The position numbers and the translations under genes are program-made. Positions 8,110-14,364 of a stretch of DNA of 23,204 nucleotides are shown here, one piece after another (within the stretch, counting starts at the first letter, position 1; each line of letters begins with the position of its first letter). The notes under the pieces were generated by a model. The model was given only the letters and a program-made list of their open reading frames with translations, did no database searches and was not told the DNA's origin. The DNA comes from Deltaproteobacteria bacterium (GTDB lineage Bacteria > Desulfobacterota > Desulfobulbia > Desulfobulbales > SURF-16): positions 1-23,204 of the forward strand of contig JAOZSN010000011.1 of NCBI GenBank assembly GCA_029939635.1, written 5' to 3'.

Positions 8110-8135
8110 CTCGCCTGAAAGGCGAGGGATTAAAC
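8110..8135 (+). other. Strong short hairpin with GGATTAAAC tail, CRISPR-repeat-like, single copy
   Basis: CTCGCCT (8110-8116) and AGGCGAG (8120-8126) form a perfect 7-bp stem with a GAA loop, followed by GGATTAAAC (8127-8135). No T-tract follows, so it is not a classical terminator. The layout of a short GC stem followed by a GATTAAAC-like 3' end resembles type I CRISPR repeats, but only one copy exists here and no cas gene is present. Confidence 0.4.
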
Positions 8136-8162
8136 CCCAGCAGGAACAGTTAAGAGTCAAAA

Positions 8163-8567
8163 ATGATTACCATTGGAAACATAAAACTGGCAGATAGCGA
8201 GGTGCAGCTCCGGGCTATCCGCGCTGGCGGGCCTGGGGGCCAGCATGTCAACAAGGTGGCATCATCCATTCATCTGCAGTTTGATATCAAGGCATCTTCC
8301 TTGCCTGACCCTATAAAACAGCGACTCTTAAGCCATAATCGGCACCAGGGCCAGACTGGCCTCATCATCATCAAGGCCCAACGTTTTCGCAGTCTGGAGA
8401 GAAACAAAGAAGACGCCTTGCAACGTTTGAACTCACTCATCACCGCCGCCACCGTCCGTCCTAAGAATCGTAAAAAAACAAAACCAAGCCGGCGCGCCAA
8501 ACAAAAAAGAGTGGACAGCAAAACCCGTCGAGGCCAGGTCAAATCTCTACGAGGGCGGGTGCGGTAA
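8163..8567 (+). CDS. arfB: ArfB / YaeJ alternative ribosome-rescue peptidyl-tRNA hydrolase
   Basis: ArfB frees ribosomes stalled at the end of broken mRNA: its C-terminal basic tail enters the empty mRNA channel and its GGQ loop triggers hydrolysis of peptidyl-tRNA. The 134-residue length is typical. The class I release-factor catalytic motif is present as AGGPGGQHVNKVASS with Gly25-Gly26-Gln27, and the last 35 residues are rich in Lys and Arg (RPKNRKKTKPSRRAKQKR and on), as needed for ribosome binding. It lacks the codon-recognition domains of RF1 and RF2. The ATG has no strong Shine-Dalgarno. The gene ends only 9 bases from the convergent MFS gene. Identification is firm. Confidence 0.93.
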   Translation: MITIGNIKLADSEVQLRAIRAGGPGGQHVNKVASSIHLQFDIKASSLPDPIKQRLLSHNRHQGQTGLIIIKAQRFRSLERNKEDALQRLNSLITAATVRPKNRKKTKPSRRAKQKRVDSKTRRGQVKSLRGRVR

Positions 8568-8576
8568 AATATAGCT

Positions 8577-10106
8577 TCAGGAATCGGAACCCAAAACATG
8601 TTTTTCCTTGCTGACCACTGACACCTGCCCCCTGACACCTGTAGTCCTTATCCCCGGTGGTCGTAATAGGGAAAGAAACACTGCAACTACACCCACCGCA
8701 AAAAAACCTCTATATGACCAGCCCAGGGCGTGCACAAAGGCATGGGCATGGTCAGGGGTATAATCCTTCAAGTCCATACCGCCGCTGAAATGGGCGAAAA
8801 ACTTCGCAAAACAAAGGCTGGCCAAGGCAATTCCTAAAAGCATACCCACGGTACGGGCCGTAGCAAGCAAAGCAGAAACCACACCTGTATGTTTTTTATC
8901 GGTGTGACGCAGGGCTGAGGTAGAGTTGGGTGAAAGAAAAAGAGCCTGCCCCAGACCAAAACAACCAAGCAGCAGCGCGACCTCCCACGGAGAACTCTCC
9001 ACAGAAAGCCGGGTAAAAAGAAACATCCCTACACTACATAGCGCCAACCCCGTAGTCGCAACCAGGCGGGTATCGGAAAAATCAGCCAGCCAGCCGGCAA
9101 CCGGGGCAATGAGCAGTACAATGGCAGGAATGGCCAACATAACCAGGCCAATGGCCGAGCCAGATAGCCCCAAGACACGATCCAGATAAAAAGGGGTCAA
9201 GATAAGCACAGAAAAGAGGCAGAGAAAAGAGAGGCAGGCAGTAAGAACTGCAATGACCAAGGCCCGATGCCGAAAGAGATCAGCTGGAATTATTGGGGTT
9301 ATTGAGGTGGCTGATGAACCACAGCTTTGTTTCTCCTGACGGATAAAAAGTAGCAGACTCAATAGAGCCACGATGCCACCAATAAGCAAAAAAACCAACG
9401 AACTTTCGGGTGCGGCAGCAAGAGACAGGGTATACGAGATTGAAGCCAGTAGAATAGCCCACCACAAAGCACCCAGCCAGTCAAAGGAACGAGTATGCTG
9501 CTCCGCACTGTGGGGCAGAAAAAACAAACTGATCAATGCCACCAGGAGATAGAGAGGCAGGGGGGCCAGAAACATTAAGCGCCACGAGGCGTATTCAATA
9601 ACCAGACCACCCAGGACAGGCCCACTCATCAACCCCAGGGAGGTGGCAATACCAACAAAACCCAAACTGCGCCCCAGCTGCTGGGCAGGGAAGGCCTCTT
9701 TCAGCAAGGCTGGACCATTGGCCATCACCATGGCCGCACCAAAGGCCTGCACAAAACGACACACTAAGAGCAAAGTAAGCGTAGGCGACTGAGAACAGCC
9801 GAAAGACCCCATGGCAAACACAAAAAATCCAGCACTATACACTCGTCCTCGCCCGAGCCTGTCGGCAAGATGCCCCCACAATAGCATGGTAGTGCTGGTG
9901 GTGAGCAAGTAAATAAGCACCACCCATTCAGTATGGGCCAGGGGACTGTGGAACTCCTCCATAATGGCTGGCAAGCCTATATTTACCATGGAACTATCCA
10001 TGGTGGAAAAAAAGACACCGGCCGAAACCAGGAAGAAAACTAACCATTTCCGCCTGGTTATGTCATTTTTTATTAGCGCATCAAGCAAATTTTCAGTATT
10101 CTTCAT
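8577..10106 (-). CDS. MFS drug/solute exporter, DHA2 (EmrB/QacA) type
   Basis: A 509-residue inner-membrane proton-coupled exporter of the 14-helix DHA2 group, whose members usually expel drugs, dyes or other amphiphiles. Fourteen hydrophobic stretches can be traced from residue about 22 to 480. Landmarks are the helix-1 Asp in FFSTMDSSMVNIGLP, motif A GHLADRLGRGRVY between helices 2 and 3, and the antiporter motif C GLMSGPVLGGLV in helix 5. The last 20 or so residues after the final helix are partly encoded by a 7-base repeat (8611-8645) and are probably not part of the fold. The gene is divergent from the TlpA-like gene (95-base gap) and convergent with arfB. There is no EmrA-type adaptor or TolC neighbour and no adjacent regulator, so the substrate is unknown. 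Confidence 0.92.
   Translation of the reverse strand: MKNTENLLDALIKNDITRRKWLVFFLVSAGVFFSTMDSSMVNIGLPAIMEEFHSPLAHTEWVVLIYLLTTSTTMLLWGHLADRLGRGRVYSAGFFVFAMGSFGCSQSPTLTLLLVCRFVQAFGAAMVMANGPALLKEAFPAQQLGRSLGFVGIATSLGLMSGPVLGGLVIEYASWRLMFLAPLPLYLLVALISLFFLPHSAEQHTRSFDWLGALWWAILLASISYTLSLAAAPESSLVFLLIGGIVALLSLLLFIRQEKQSCGSSATSITPIIPADLFRHRALVIAVLTACLSFLCLFSVLILTPFYLDRVLGLSGSAIGLVMLAIPAIVLLIAPVAGWLADFSDTRLVATTGLALCSVGMFLFTRLSVESSPWEVALLLGCFGLGQALFLSPNSTSALRHTDKKHTGVVSALLATARTVGMLLGIALASLCFAKFFAHFSGGMDLKDYTPDHAHAFVHALGWSYRGFFAVGVVAVFLSLLRPPGIRTTGVRGQVSVVSKEKHVLGSDS
8611..8645 (-). repeat. Heptamer array D (consensus CTGACAC), in the MFS gene 3' end
   Basis: On the plus strand five contiguous units: CTGACCA, CTGACAC, CTGCCCC, CTGACAC, CTGTAGT. 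The array lies within the coding end of the MFS gene, giving the tail residues around TTGVRGQVSVVS (about 488-499). Confidence 0.7.
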
Positions 10107-10200
10107 AATTTAATGAAATATGGATGGAACTTTTGTTCTCTACTAAGTGACTTATCAGGCATTGAACTATAACCTTCTTCGTTCGCAATAAGGAATAAAA

Positions 10201-10704
10201 ATGGTACTTTCGCACAAATTCAGTCCTCATGCCCTGATCTTCTTCCTCGCACTGTTTGTTGCAGTAACACTTACCACAACGGCATCAGCAGCCACGAGGA
10301 TGCCAGAATTCACCCTGGATGATGTCAAAACAGGCAAGCCCATACCAAGTTTCCAATTTGCCGGCAAAGCCAAGCTAGTGGTTTTTTTCGCCACCTGGTG
10401 CATGCCCTGTATGCAGGAGGTGCCAGCCCTGATGAGTCTACAGGAGGAGTATGGTGATGAACAATTCACCGTTATTGCTATCTCTGTTGACCGCCGCTCT
10501 ATGGATGTAGTGCGCTTCATTAATCGAGCCGAGATCAACTACCCTGTCCTTATGGCAGACAAAAGTATAATCAGGGCCTTTGGCGGCATTCCCGGCCTAC
10601 CCACCAGCTTCTTGATTAATAGTAAAGGGATAGTTTTGAAAAAATTTCCCGGACTTGTCCCCCATGCCCTATTGGAACGGGAAATCAAAGCAATCCTGCC
10701 TTAA
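10201..10704 (+). CDS. Exported TlpA/ResA-like thioredoxin
   Basis: A periplasmic thiol-disulfide protein of the AhpC/TSA-Redoxin-like branch, used for cytochrome c maturation or for reducing specific exported cysteine proteins. It has a signal sequence (residues 1-30, cleavage likely after TASA-A) and a thioredoxin fold: the active site is Cys67-Met-Pro-Cys70 in FFATWCMPCMQEVP, with the helical insert and VIAISVD strand typical of TlpA, and cis-Pro134 before Thr135 in GLPTSFLI. Length 167 is usual. An AAGGA lies 5-8 bases before the ATG. The next gene, a three-cysteine exported peptide, could be a partner or substrate, but a 161-base gap with its own signals separates them. The divergent neighbour is an MFS exporter. 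The specific substrate cannot be named. Confidence 0.9.
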   Translation: MVLSHKFSPHALIFFLALFVAVTLTTTASAATRMPEFTLDDVKTGKPIPSFQFAGKAKLVVFFATWCMPCMQEVPALMSLQEEYGDEQFTVIAISVDRRSMDVVRFINRAEINYPVLMADKSIIRAFGGIPGLPTSFLINSKGIVLKKFPGLVPHALLEREIKAILP

Positions 10705-10730
10705 ATTTTTAAAATTGTACCCAAGAAGAT

Positions 10731-10759
10731 ATGAATAGGTATTCATTTTCTGGTTGACA
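10731..10759 (+). promoter_or_regulatory. 16-bp palindrome next to a TTGACA -35 box
   Basis: ATGAATA-GG-TATTCAT (10731-10746) is a perfect 7-bp dyad with a two-base centre. Seven bases later comes TTGACA (10754-10759), a consensus -35. At 17 bases the -10 position reads TACTCA, a poor match, so the promoter may depend on a regulator bound at the palindrome. This is inference; no matching regulator gene is nearby. Confidence 0.4.
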
Positions 10760-10865
10760 AGAAAAAAAACTTCAGGTACTCAGCATAAGATTGTTTTAAA
10801 CATGTGTTAATAAATCAAGCCTTAACAGGCTGGAAACAACCCCCCCCATTTGAAAGGAGATTAAC

Positions 10866-11069
10866 ATGAAAAAAGTACTCGCAATTGCAATGGCTCTGGC
10901 CTTCACCGCTTCTGCTGCTTCTGTAAGTGTAGCTGCCAGCGTAAAATGCACCGTAAAATCCGTTGACGGTTCCACCGTAACCATGGATTGCAAAAAAGCA
11001 TCTAAACTGCATGCTGGTGATGCAGTTAAAGTTAAGACTGCCAAGAAAAAAGCTATCGAGGGTTGCTAA
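10866..11069 (+). CDS. Small exported three-cysteine protein (ExtJ-like?)
   Basis: A 67-residue protein with a clear signal peptide (MKKVLAIAMALAFTASA, cleavage near residue 23-24) leaving about 44 residues. The mature part has three cysteines, Cys28, Cys42 and Cys67, the last being the final residue, and about twelve lysines in a beta-rich pattern (VKCTVKSVDGSTVTMDC, AGDAVKVKT). It recalls, from memory, short proteins annotated in Geobacter-like bacteria as selenite/tellurite reduction operon protein ExtJ, which also end in EGC; I cannot verify this here. Signals suggest strong expression: AAAGGAG seven bases before the ATG, a 5' hairpin (AGCCT/AGGCT, 10818-10831), and a strong terminator after it. 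A run of eight C (10840-10847) sits just before the Shine-Dalgarno. The upstream thioredoxin may act on its cysteines. Confidence 0.82.
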   Translation: MKKVLAIAMALAFTASAASVSVAASVKCTVKSVDGSTVTMDCKKASKLHAGDAVKVKTAKKKAIEGC

Positions 11070-11104
11070 GTCCACCCCCTTTAGGCTTTTTAGCTTAGCT
11101 GTAC

Positions 11105-11147
11105 AAAACCGCTGCTTTCCTTTCTTAGGAAGTCAGCGGTTTTTTTA
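11105..11147 (+). terminator. Strong intrinsic terminator after the three-cysteine protein gene
   Basis: AAAACCGCTG (11105-11114) pairs with CAGCGGTTTT (11134-11143), continuing inward with TTTCC/GGAAG after one mismatch, around a seven-base loop. The T-tract continues to 11146. This is the clearest rho-independent terminator in the window. Confidence 0.9.
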
Positions 11148-11214
11148 TGGCCAGCACGCACTCATCAACCCTTGAGTTTTACCAACCTATTGCCATAGGC
11201 TGAAAGCGAACAAG

Positions 11215-11243
11215 TTGACACCATTCTTAATGTTTACTACAAC
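11215..11243 (+). promoter_or_regulatory. Candidate sigma-70 promoter placing +1 at the SpmAB start codon
   Basis: TTGACA (11215-11220), exactly 17 bases, then TACAAC (11238-11243). Initiation seven bases after the -10 would fall on 11250, the A of the ATG. A leaderless message would explain the lack of a proper Shine-Dalgarno. Confidence 0.5.
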
Positions 11244-11249
11244 TTGAGA

Positions 11250-12566
11250 ATGTCTTCTCCTGCCCAACCCAAACAAAAACCATCCGCTATCAATATCATC
11301 TGGCTCTCCATGGTGATTTTGGCCACTGTCACCGCCTCCTACACCGGACGCATGGATGAGGTAACTAAGGCCTCCTTTGATGCGGCCAAGAGTGGTGTCA
11401 TGCTGGCCATTGGTCTCATTGGCCCCATGGCCCTATGGCTAGGCATCATGAAGGTGGCAGAGGCAGGTGGCCTTATGAAGATCATTGCCCGCGGCGTGCG
11501 CCCCGTGATGATTCGCCTCTTCCCTGAGGTACCTGCTGACCACCCAGCCATGTCAGCCATGATCATGAATATGGCAGCCAATGCCTTGGGGTTAGGTAAT
11601 GCCGCTACCCCCATGGGTATCAAGGCCATGCAGGAATTGGAAAAATTGGCCCCAGAAAAGGGCACGGCCACCAATGCCATGTGCCTTTTTTTGGCCATCA
11701 ACACCTCCAGTGTCACCCTGCTACCTTTAGGCGTTATCACCGTCCGTGCTGCTGCTGGGGCCACCAGTCCGGCGGCCATCCTTATTCCATCCCTTATTGC
11801 CACCCTCTGCTCCACCTGTGTAGCAATATTCGTGGCCAAACTCATGGCCGACCGCTCGCCACAAACCATAGCCACCCCAGCTGTACAGAGCCCCACAACA
11901 CAAGAGGCTGACGCCGCTAGCGACCATGAGCTGAGCCCTCCTGGCCCCATTGGCCGCACCTTTGTCTGGCTGGTCATCCTCGCCTTTATTGGCGGAATAG
12001 CCTATCAGCTGATCAACAATCCACCCACCACTCTGTTTGCAGCCAGCCACATGACTGTGGTTTCCTCCTGGCTCATCCCTCTGCTCATCTCCGGCCTGCT
12101 TATCTTTGGCTACCTGCGCGGCGTTAAGGTATACGAAACCCTCACCGACGGAGCCAAAGAGGGCTTTTCCACTGCCATACGCATCATTCCTTTTATGGTC
12201 GCCATCTTTGTGGCCATTGGTATGTTTCGGGCCAGCGGTGCCATGGATATTCTCATTAAGATCATGAACCCACTCACCAGCCTCATCAACATGCCCACCG
12301 AGGCCTTGGCCATGGCTCTGATGCGCCCCCTCTCCGGCAGTGGTGCCTTTGGTATCATGAGCGAGATGGTCAATCAAGGGCCAGACTCTTTTCTCTCCTT
12401 TCTGGTTTCCACCATGCAAGGCTCCACAGAAACAACCTTCTACGTGCTGGCCGTCTATTTTGGCGCCGTGGGCATCAAACGTACCCGCCACGCCCTCCCT
12501 GCAGCCCTTTGTGCTGACGCAGCCGGCATATTAGCAGCCGTCACAGTCTGTAATCTATGGTTTTAA
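11250..12566 (+). CDS. SpmA-SpmB fused membrane protein (nucleoside-recognition/gate domains)
   Basis: A polytopic inner-membrane protein carrying two copies of the Gate (nucleoside-recognition) domain. In Bacillus the separate proteins SpmA and SpmB are needed for spore core dehydration; Gram-negative bacteria without spores often have a fused form of unknown role. From the ATG at 11250 it has 438 residues. The N-terminal half (to about 200) has SpmA features (IWLSMV, NMAANALGLGNAATPMGIKAM); a hydrophilic linker follows (about 205-230); the C-terminal half has SpmB features (RIIPFMVAIFVAIGMFRASG, RPLSGSGAFGIMSE, QGSTETTFYVLAVYFGAVGI). A TTG at 11244 would add two residues. I prefer ATG because a promoter 7 bases upstream predicts a leaderless transcript. 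The stop at 12566 is followed 9 bases on by a small lipoprotein gene, suggesting one operon. Confidence 0.88.
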   Translation: MSSPAQPKQKPSAINIIWLSMVILATVTASYTGRMDEVTKASFDAAKSGVMLAIGLIGPMALWLGIMKVAEAGGLMKIIARGVRPVMIRLFPEVPADHPAMSAMIMNMAANALGLGNAATPMGIKAMQELEKLAPEKGTATNAMCLFLAINTSSVTLLPLGVITVRAAAGATSPAAILIPSLIATLCSTCVAIFVAKLMADRSPQTIATPAVQSPTTQEADAASDHELSPPGPIGRTFVWLVILAFIGGIAYQLINNPPTTLFAASHMTVVSSWLIPLLISGLLIFGYLRGVKVYETLTDGAKEGFSTAIRIIPFMVAIFVAIGMFRASGAMDILIKIMNPLTSLINMPTEALAMALMRPLSGSGAFGIMSEMVNQGPDSFLSFLVSTMQGSTETTFYVLAVYFGAVGIKRTRHALPAALCADAAGILAAVTVCNLWF

Positions 12567-12574
12567 GGGGTATG

Positions 12575-12856
12575 ATGAGCCGAAAGCACCTAGTGCTTTT
12601 CCTCACCCTACTGGCTACACTGCCCGGCTGTACCAGCATGGAGCAGATCTATGAAAGTATCTATAAAGGTATCCGCACGCGCCAGGAGCTAGAACGCCTT
12701 CCGGAAGATCAGACCTCACCACAGATGCCTTCCTATCAGCAATACAACGAAGAACGACTAAGAAAAGAATCTTCCCGCCAGCAGAACACACCAGTATCTC
12801 ATCCCCAGGCAGTTAAAAATTCGGAAGAAAGAGTCTTCCCTCAGAAGGCACCTTGA
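12575..12856 (+). CDS. Small lipoprotein of unknown function
   Basis: A 93-residue protein with a lipoprotein signal: MSRKHLVLFLTLLATLPGC, with the lipid-bearing Cys19 in LPGC, followed by TSMEQIYESIYKGIRTRQEL. The rest is polar, rich in Glu, Gln, Arg and Pro, and probably extended or helical. I chose the ATG at 12575 because AAGGGG (12565-12570) lies four bases before it and overlaps the SpmAB stop codon; the ATG at 12572 and a longer frame from 12557 are less likely. It probably shares the SpmAB message and is translationally coupled. Ser at +3 and Thr at +2 after the Cys give no inner-membrane retention signal of the Asp+2 type, so outer-membrane sorting is likely. I do not recognise the family. 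Confidence 0.75.
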   Translation: MSRKHLVLFLTLLATLPGCTSMEQIYESIYKGIRTRQELERLPEDQTSPQMPSYQQYNEERLRKESSRQQNTPVSHPQAVKNSEERVFPQKAP

Positions 12857-12863
12857 ATAAGTG

Positions 12864-14087
12864 CTATTTCAAGGCCCGCAGCCTTTGCAGCAGGGGAGGA
12901 TGGGAGTAATGCATAAAGACATAGGCAGGATGAGGTGTGAGATTACTTAAATTGTTGCGCGATAGTTTCTTTAGGCCACCGATCAAGGCAGAGGCCGAAT
13001 GATGGGTCTTAGCAAAATCATCGGCCTCATACTCATTACGCCGCGACAGAACATTCATCCCCAGGCCCAACAGGGTAGAGAGGGGAGAATACAAAATGGC
13101 AAAGCTGATCATAGCCAGATGAAAGCTGGGTTGATCTGCCCCCAGCACCTTTGAAAGGGGGGCATAACCAATAAAGAGAGAAAAGATATAGAGCATGGCT
13201 CCACTCTGGGCTATACCCATCGCCAAACCCTGAACAATGTGTTTCTTCTTATAATGGCCTACCTCATGGGCCAGCACCGCCACCAGCTCCTCCACCTCCA
13301 GATCATCAATAAGTGTATCATAAAGCACAATACGTTTCTTTGGCCCCAAACCACTAAAATAGGCATTGGCCTTGCTCGAACGTTTTGAGCCATCAATGAC
13401 ATAAATATTATCCAGGGTAAACCCAGCCTTAAGAGAAAACTCCTCTATGGCGCTACGCAATTCACCCTCGGCAAGTGGTGTCTGCTTATTAAAGAGCGGC
13501 ACAATAAGACTGGAGTAAAACATAGCCATAAATACAGTAAAACAGGTGAGGGCCAGCCAGGCCCATATCCAAAAGCGGTCTCCAGCCACCTGAAAAAACC
13601 AGAGGATAAGGGACATAATGGCACCACCTAAGAGCAGGGTGAGCAGCCAGCCTTTGAGTTTATCGACAAAAAACAACGGCACAGAGGTTTTATTGAAACC
13701 AAAACGCTCCTCAATAACAAAGGTGGAGTAGAGGGCAAAGGGCAGGGTGATGATATCCGAGGCCAGAAAGATGATAGCAAAGAAGAGGAGGGAAACCACC
13801 AACTCGTTACCAGCCACCGACCGAGCCCAGCCATCCACCACAGCAAAGCCATTACAGAAAAGCATGAGCAGGATAAGAACAAAGCCAAACAGAGAACTCA
13901 GCAGCCCAAAACGGGCCGTGACCTTGCCATACTCTTGGGATTTTTTGTATTTATCAGCACTATAGATATCAGCTAACTCAGCGGGAAGGTCACTGCTGAT
14001 ATTACGATAATTGAGATAATCAAGAACCCGTTCCAGGGTAAAGTCTAAGATGATGATGGTCAGGAGAAGTATGAAAAGTGTTGTCAT
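12864..14087 (-). CDS. M48 zinc metalloprotease, Ste24 / CAAX-protease-1-like
   Basis: An integral inner-membrane zinc endopeptidase. In eukaryotes Ste24 cleaves prenylated CAAX proteins; bacterial relatives, lacking that pathway, are thought to act in membrane-protein quality control like HtpX. The 407-residue protein has an M48 N-terminal membrane region with helices near 3-20, 62-85, 95-120, 145-165 and 172-198 and the family's RFGFNKTS loop (128-134), then the catalytic site His274-Glu-Val-Gly-His278 with a third ligand in NEYEADDFA (351-359). It is longer than HtpX (about 290) and matches the Ste24 layout. Start ATG at 14087. It ends 7 bases from the convergent lipoprotein gene, and follows recD2 after 277 bases that carry two interleaved inverted repeats. 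Confidence 0.93.
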   Translation of the reverse strand: MTTLFILLLTIIILDFTLERVLDYLNYRNISSDLPAELADIYSADKYKKSQEYGKVTARFGLLSSLFGFVLILLMLFCNGFAVVDGWARSVAGNELVVSLLFFAIIFLASDIITLPFALYSTFVIEERFGFNKTSVPLFFVDKLKGWLLTLLLGGAIMSLILWFFQVAGDRFWIWAWLALTCFTVFMAMFYSSLIVPLFNKQTPLAEGELRSAIEEFSLKAGFTLDNIYVIDGSKRSSKANAYFSGLGPKKRIVLYDTLIDDLEVEELVAVLAHEVGHYKKKHIVQGLAMGIAQSGAMLYIFSLFIGYAPLSKVLGADQPSFHLAMISFAILYSPLSTLLGLGMNVLSRRNEYEADDFAKTHHSASALIGGLKKLSRNNLSNLTPHPAYVFMHYSHPPLLQRLRALK

Positions 14088-14364
14088 GTTATTTATTTGG
14101 GTGGTGTTAAAGGTAGTGTTCAGATCTTGTATAACTCATTTTTCGTGCCCATGGCCTGTCCGGGGATGAGCTGTTTTTTAGGCTACGACATTAGTTTTCT
14201 TGATTTTCTAAGCTCGCTGCATAAAAACACGTACCGATTTTCAGCAGCGAAACGCGTGATTACGTGTTTTTTGTAGTGAATTTAGGGGAACAAGGCAATT
14301 TTATGTCAAAAGCGAAGAGAGCTACCACTCCTCTCCCTCCGGCATATAACCCAAAAACAAAAAA
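14088..14364. other. 277-base intergenic region with interleaved inverted repeats
   Basis: Between recD2 and the M48 gene (both minus strand). TCGCTGC (14214-14220) matches GCAGCGA (14244-14250), and AAAAACACGTA (14223-14233) matches TACGTGTTTTT (14261-14271); the order is A-B-A'-B'. On the minus strand the second pair ends in TTTTT and could be a terminator for recD2 or a folded RNA element. A plus-strand frame beginning at 14264 is not supported as a gene. Nothing else is recognised here. Confidence 0.5.

Noticed and set aside
8027..8135. CRISPR array
   Set aside because: The repeats are 7-base units without spacers and the CRISPR-like hairpin occurs once; no cas gene is present.
11339..12491. 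Long minus-strand open frames (212 and 254 codons) within the SpmAB gene
   Set aside because: Compositionally odd shadows of a strongly coding plus-strand gene, without start signals or family resemblance.
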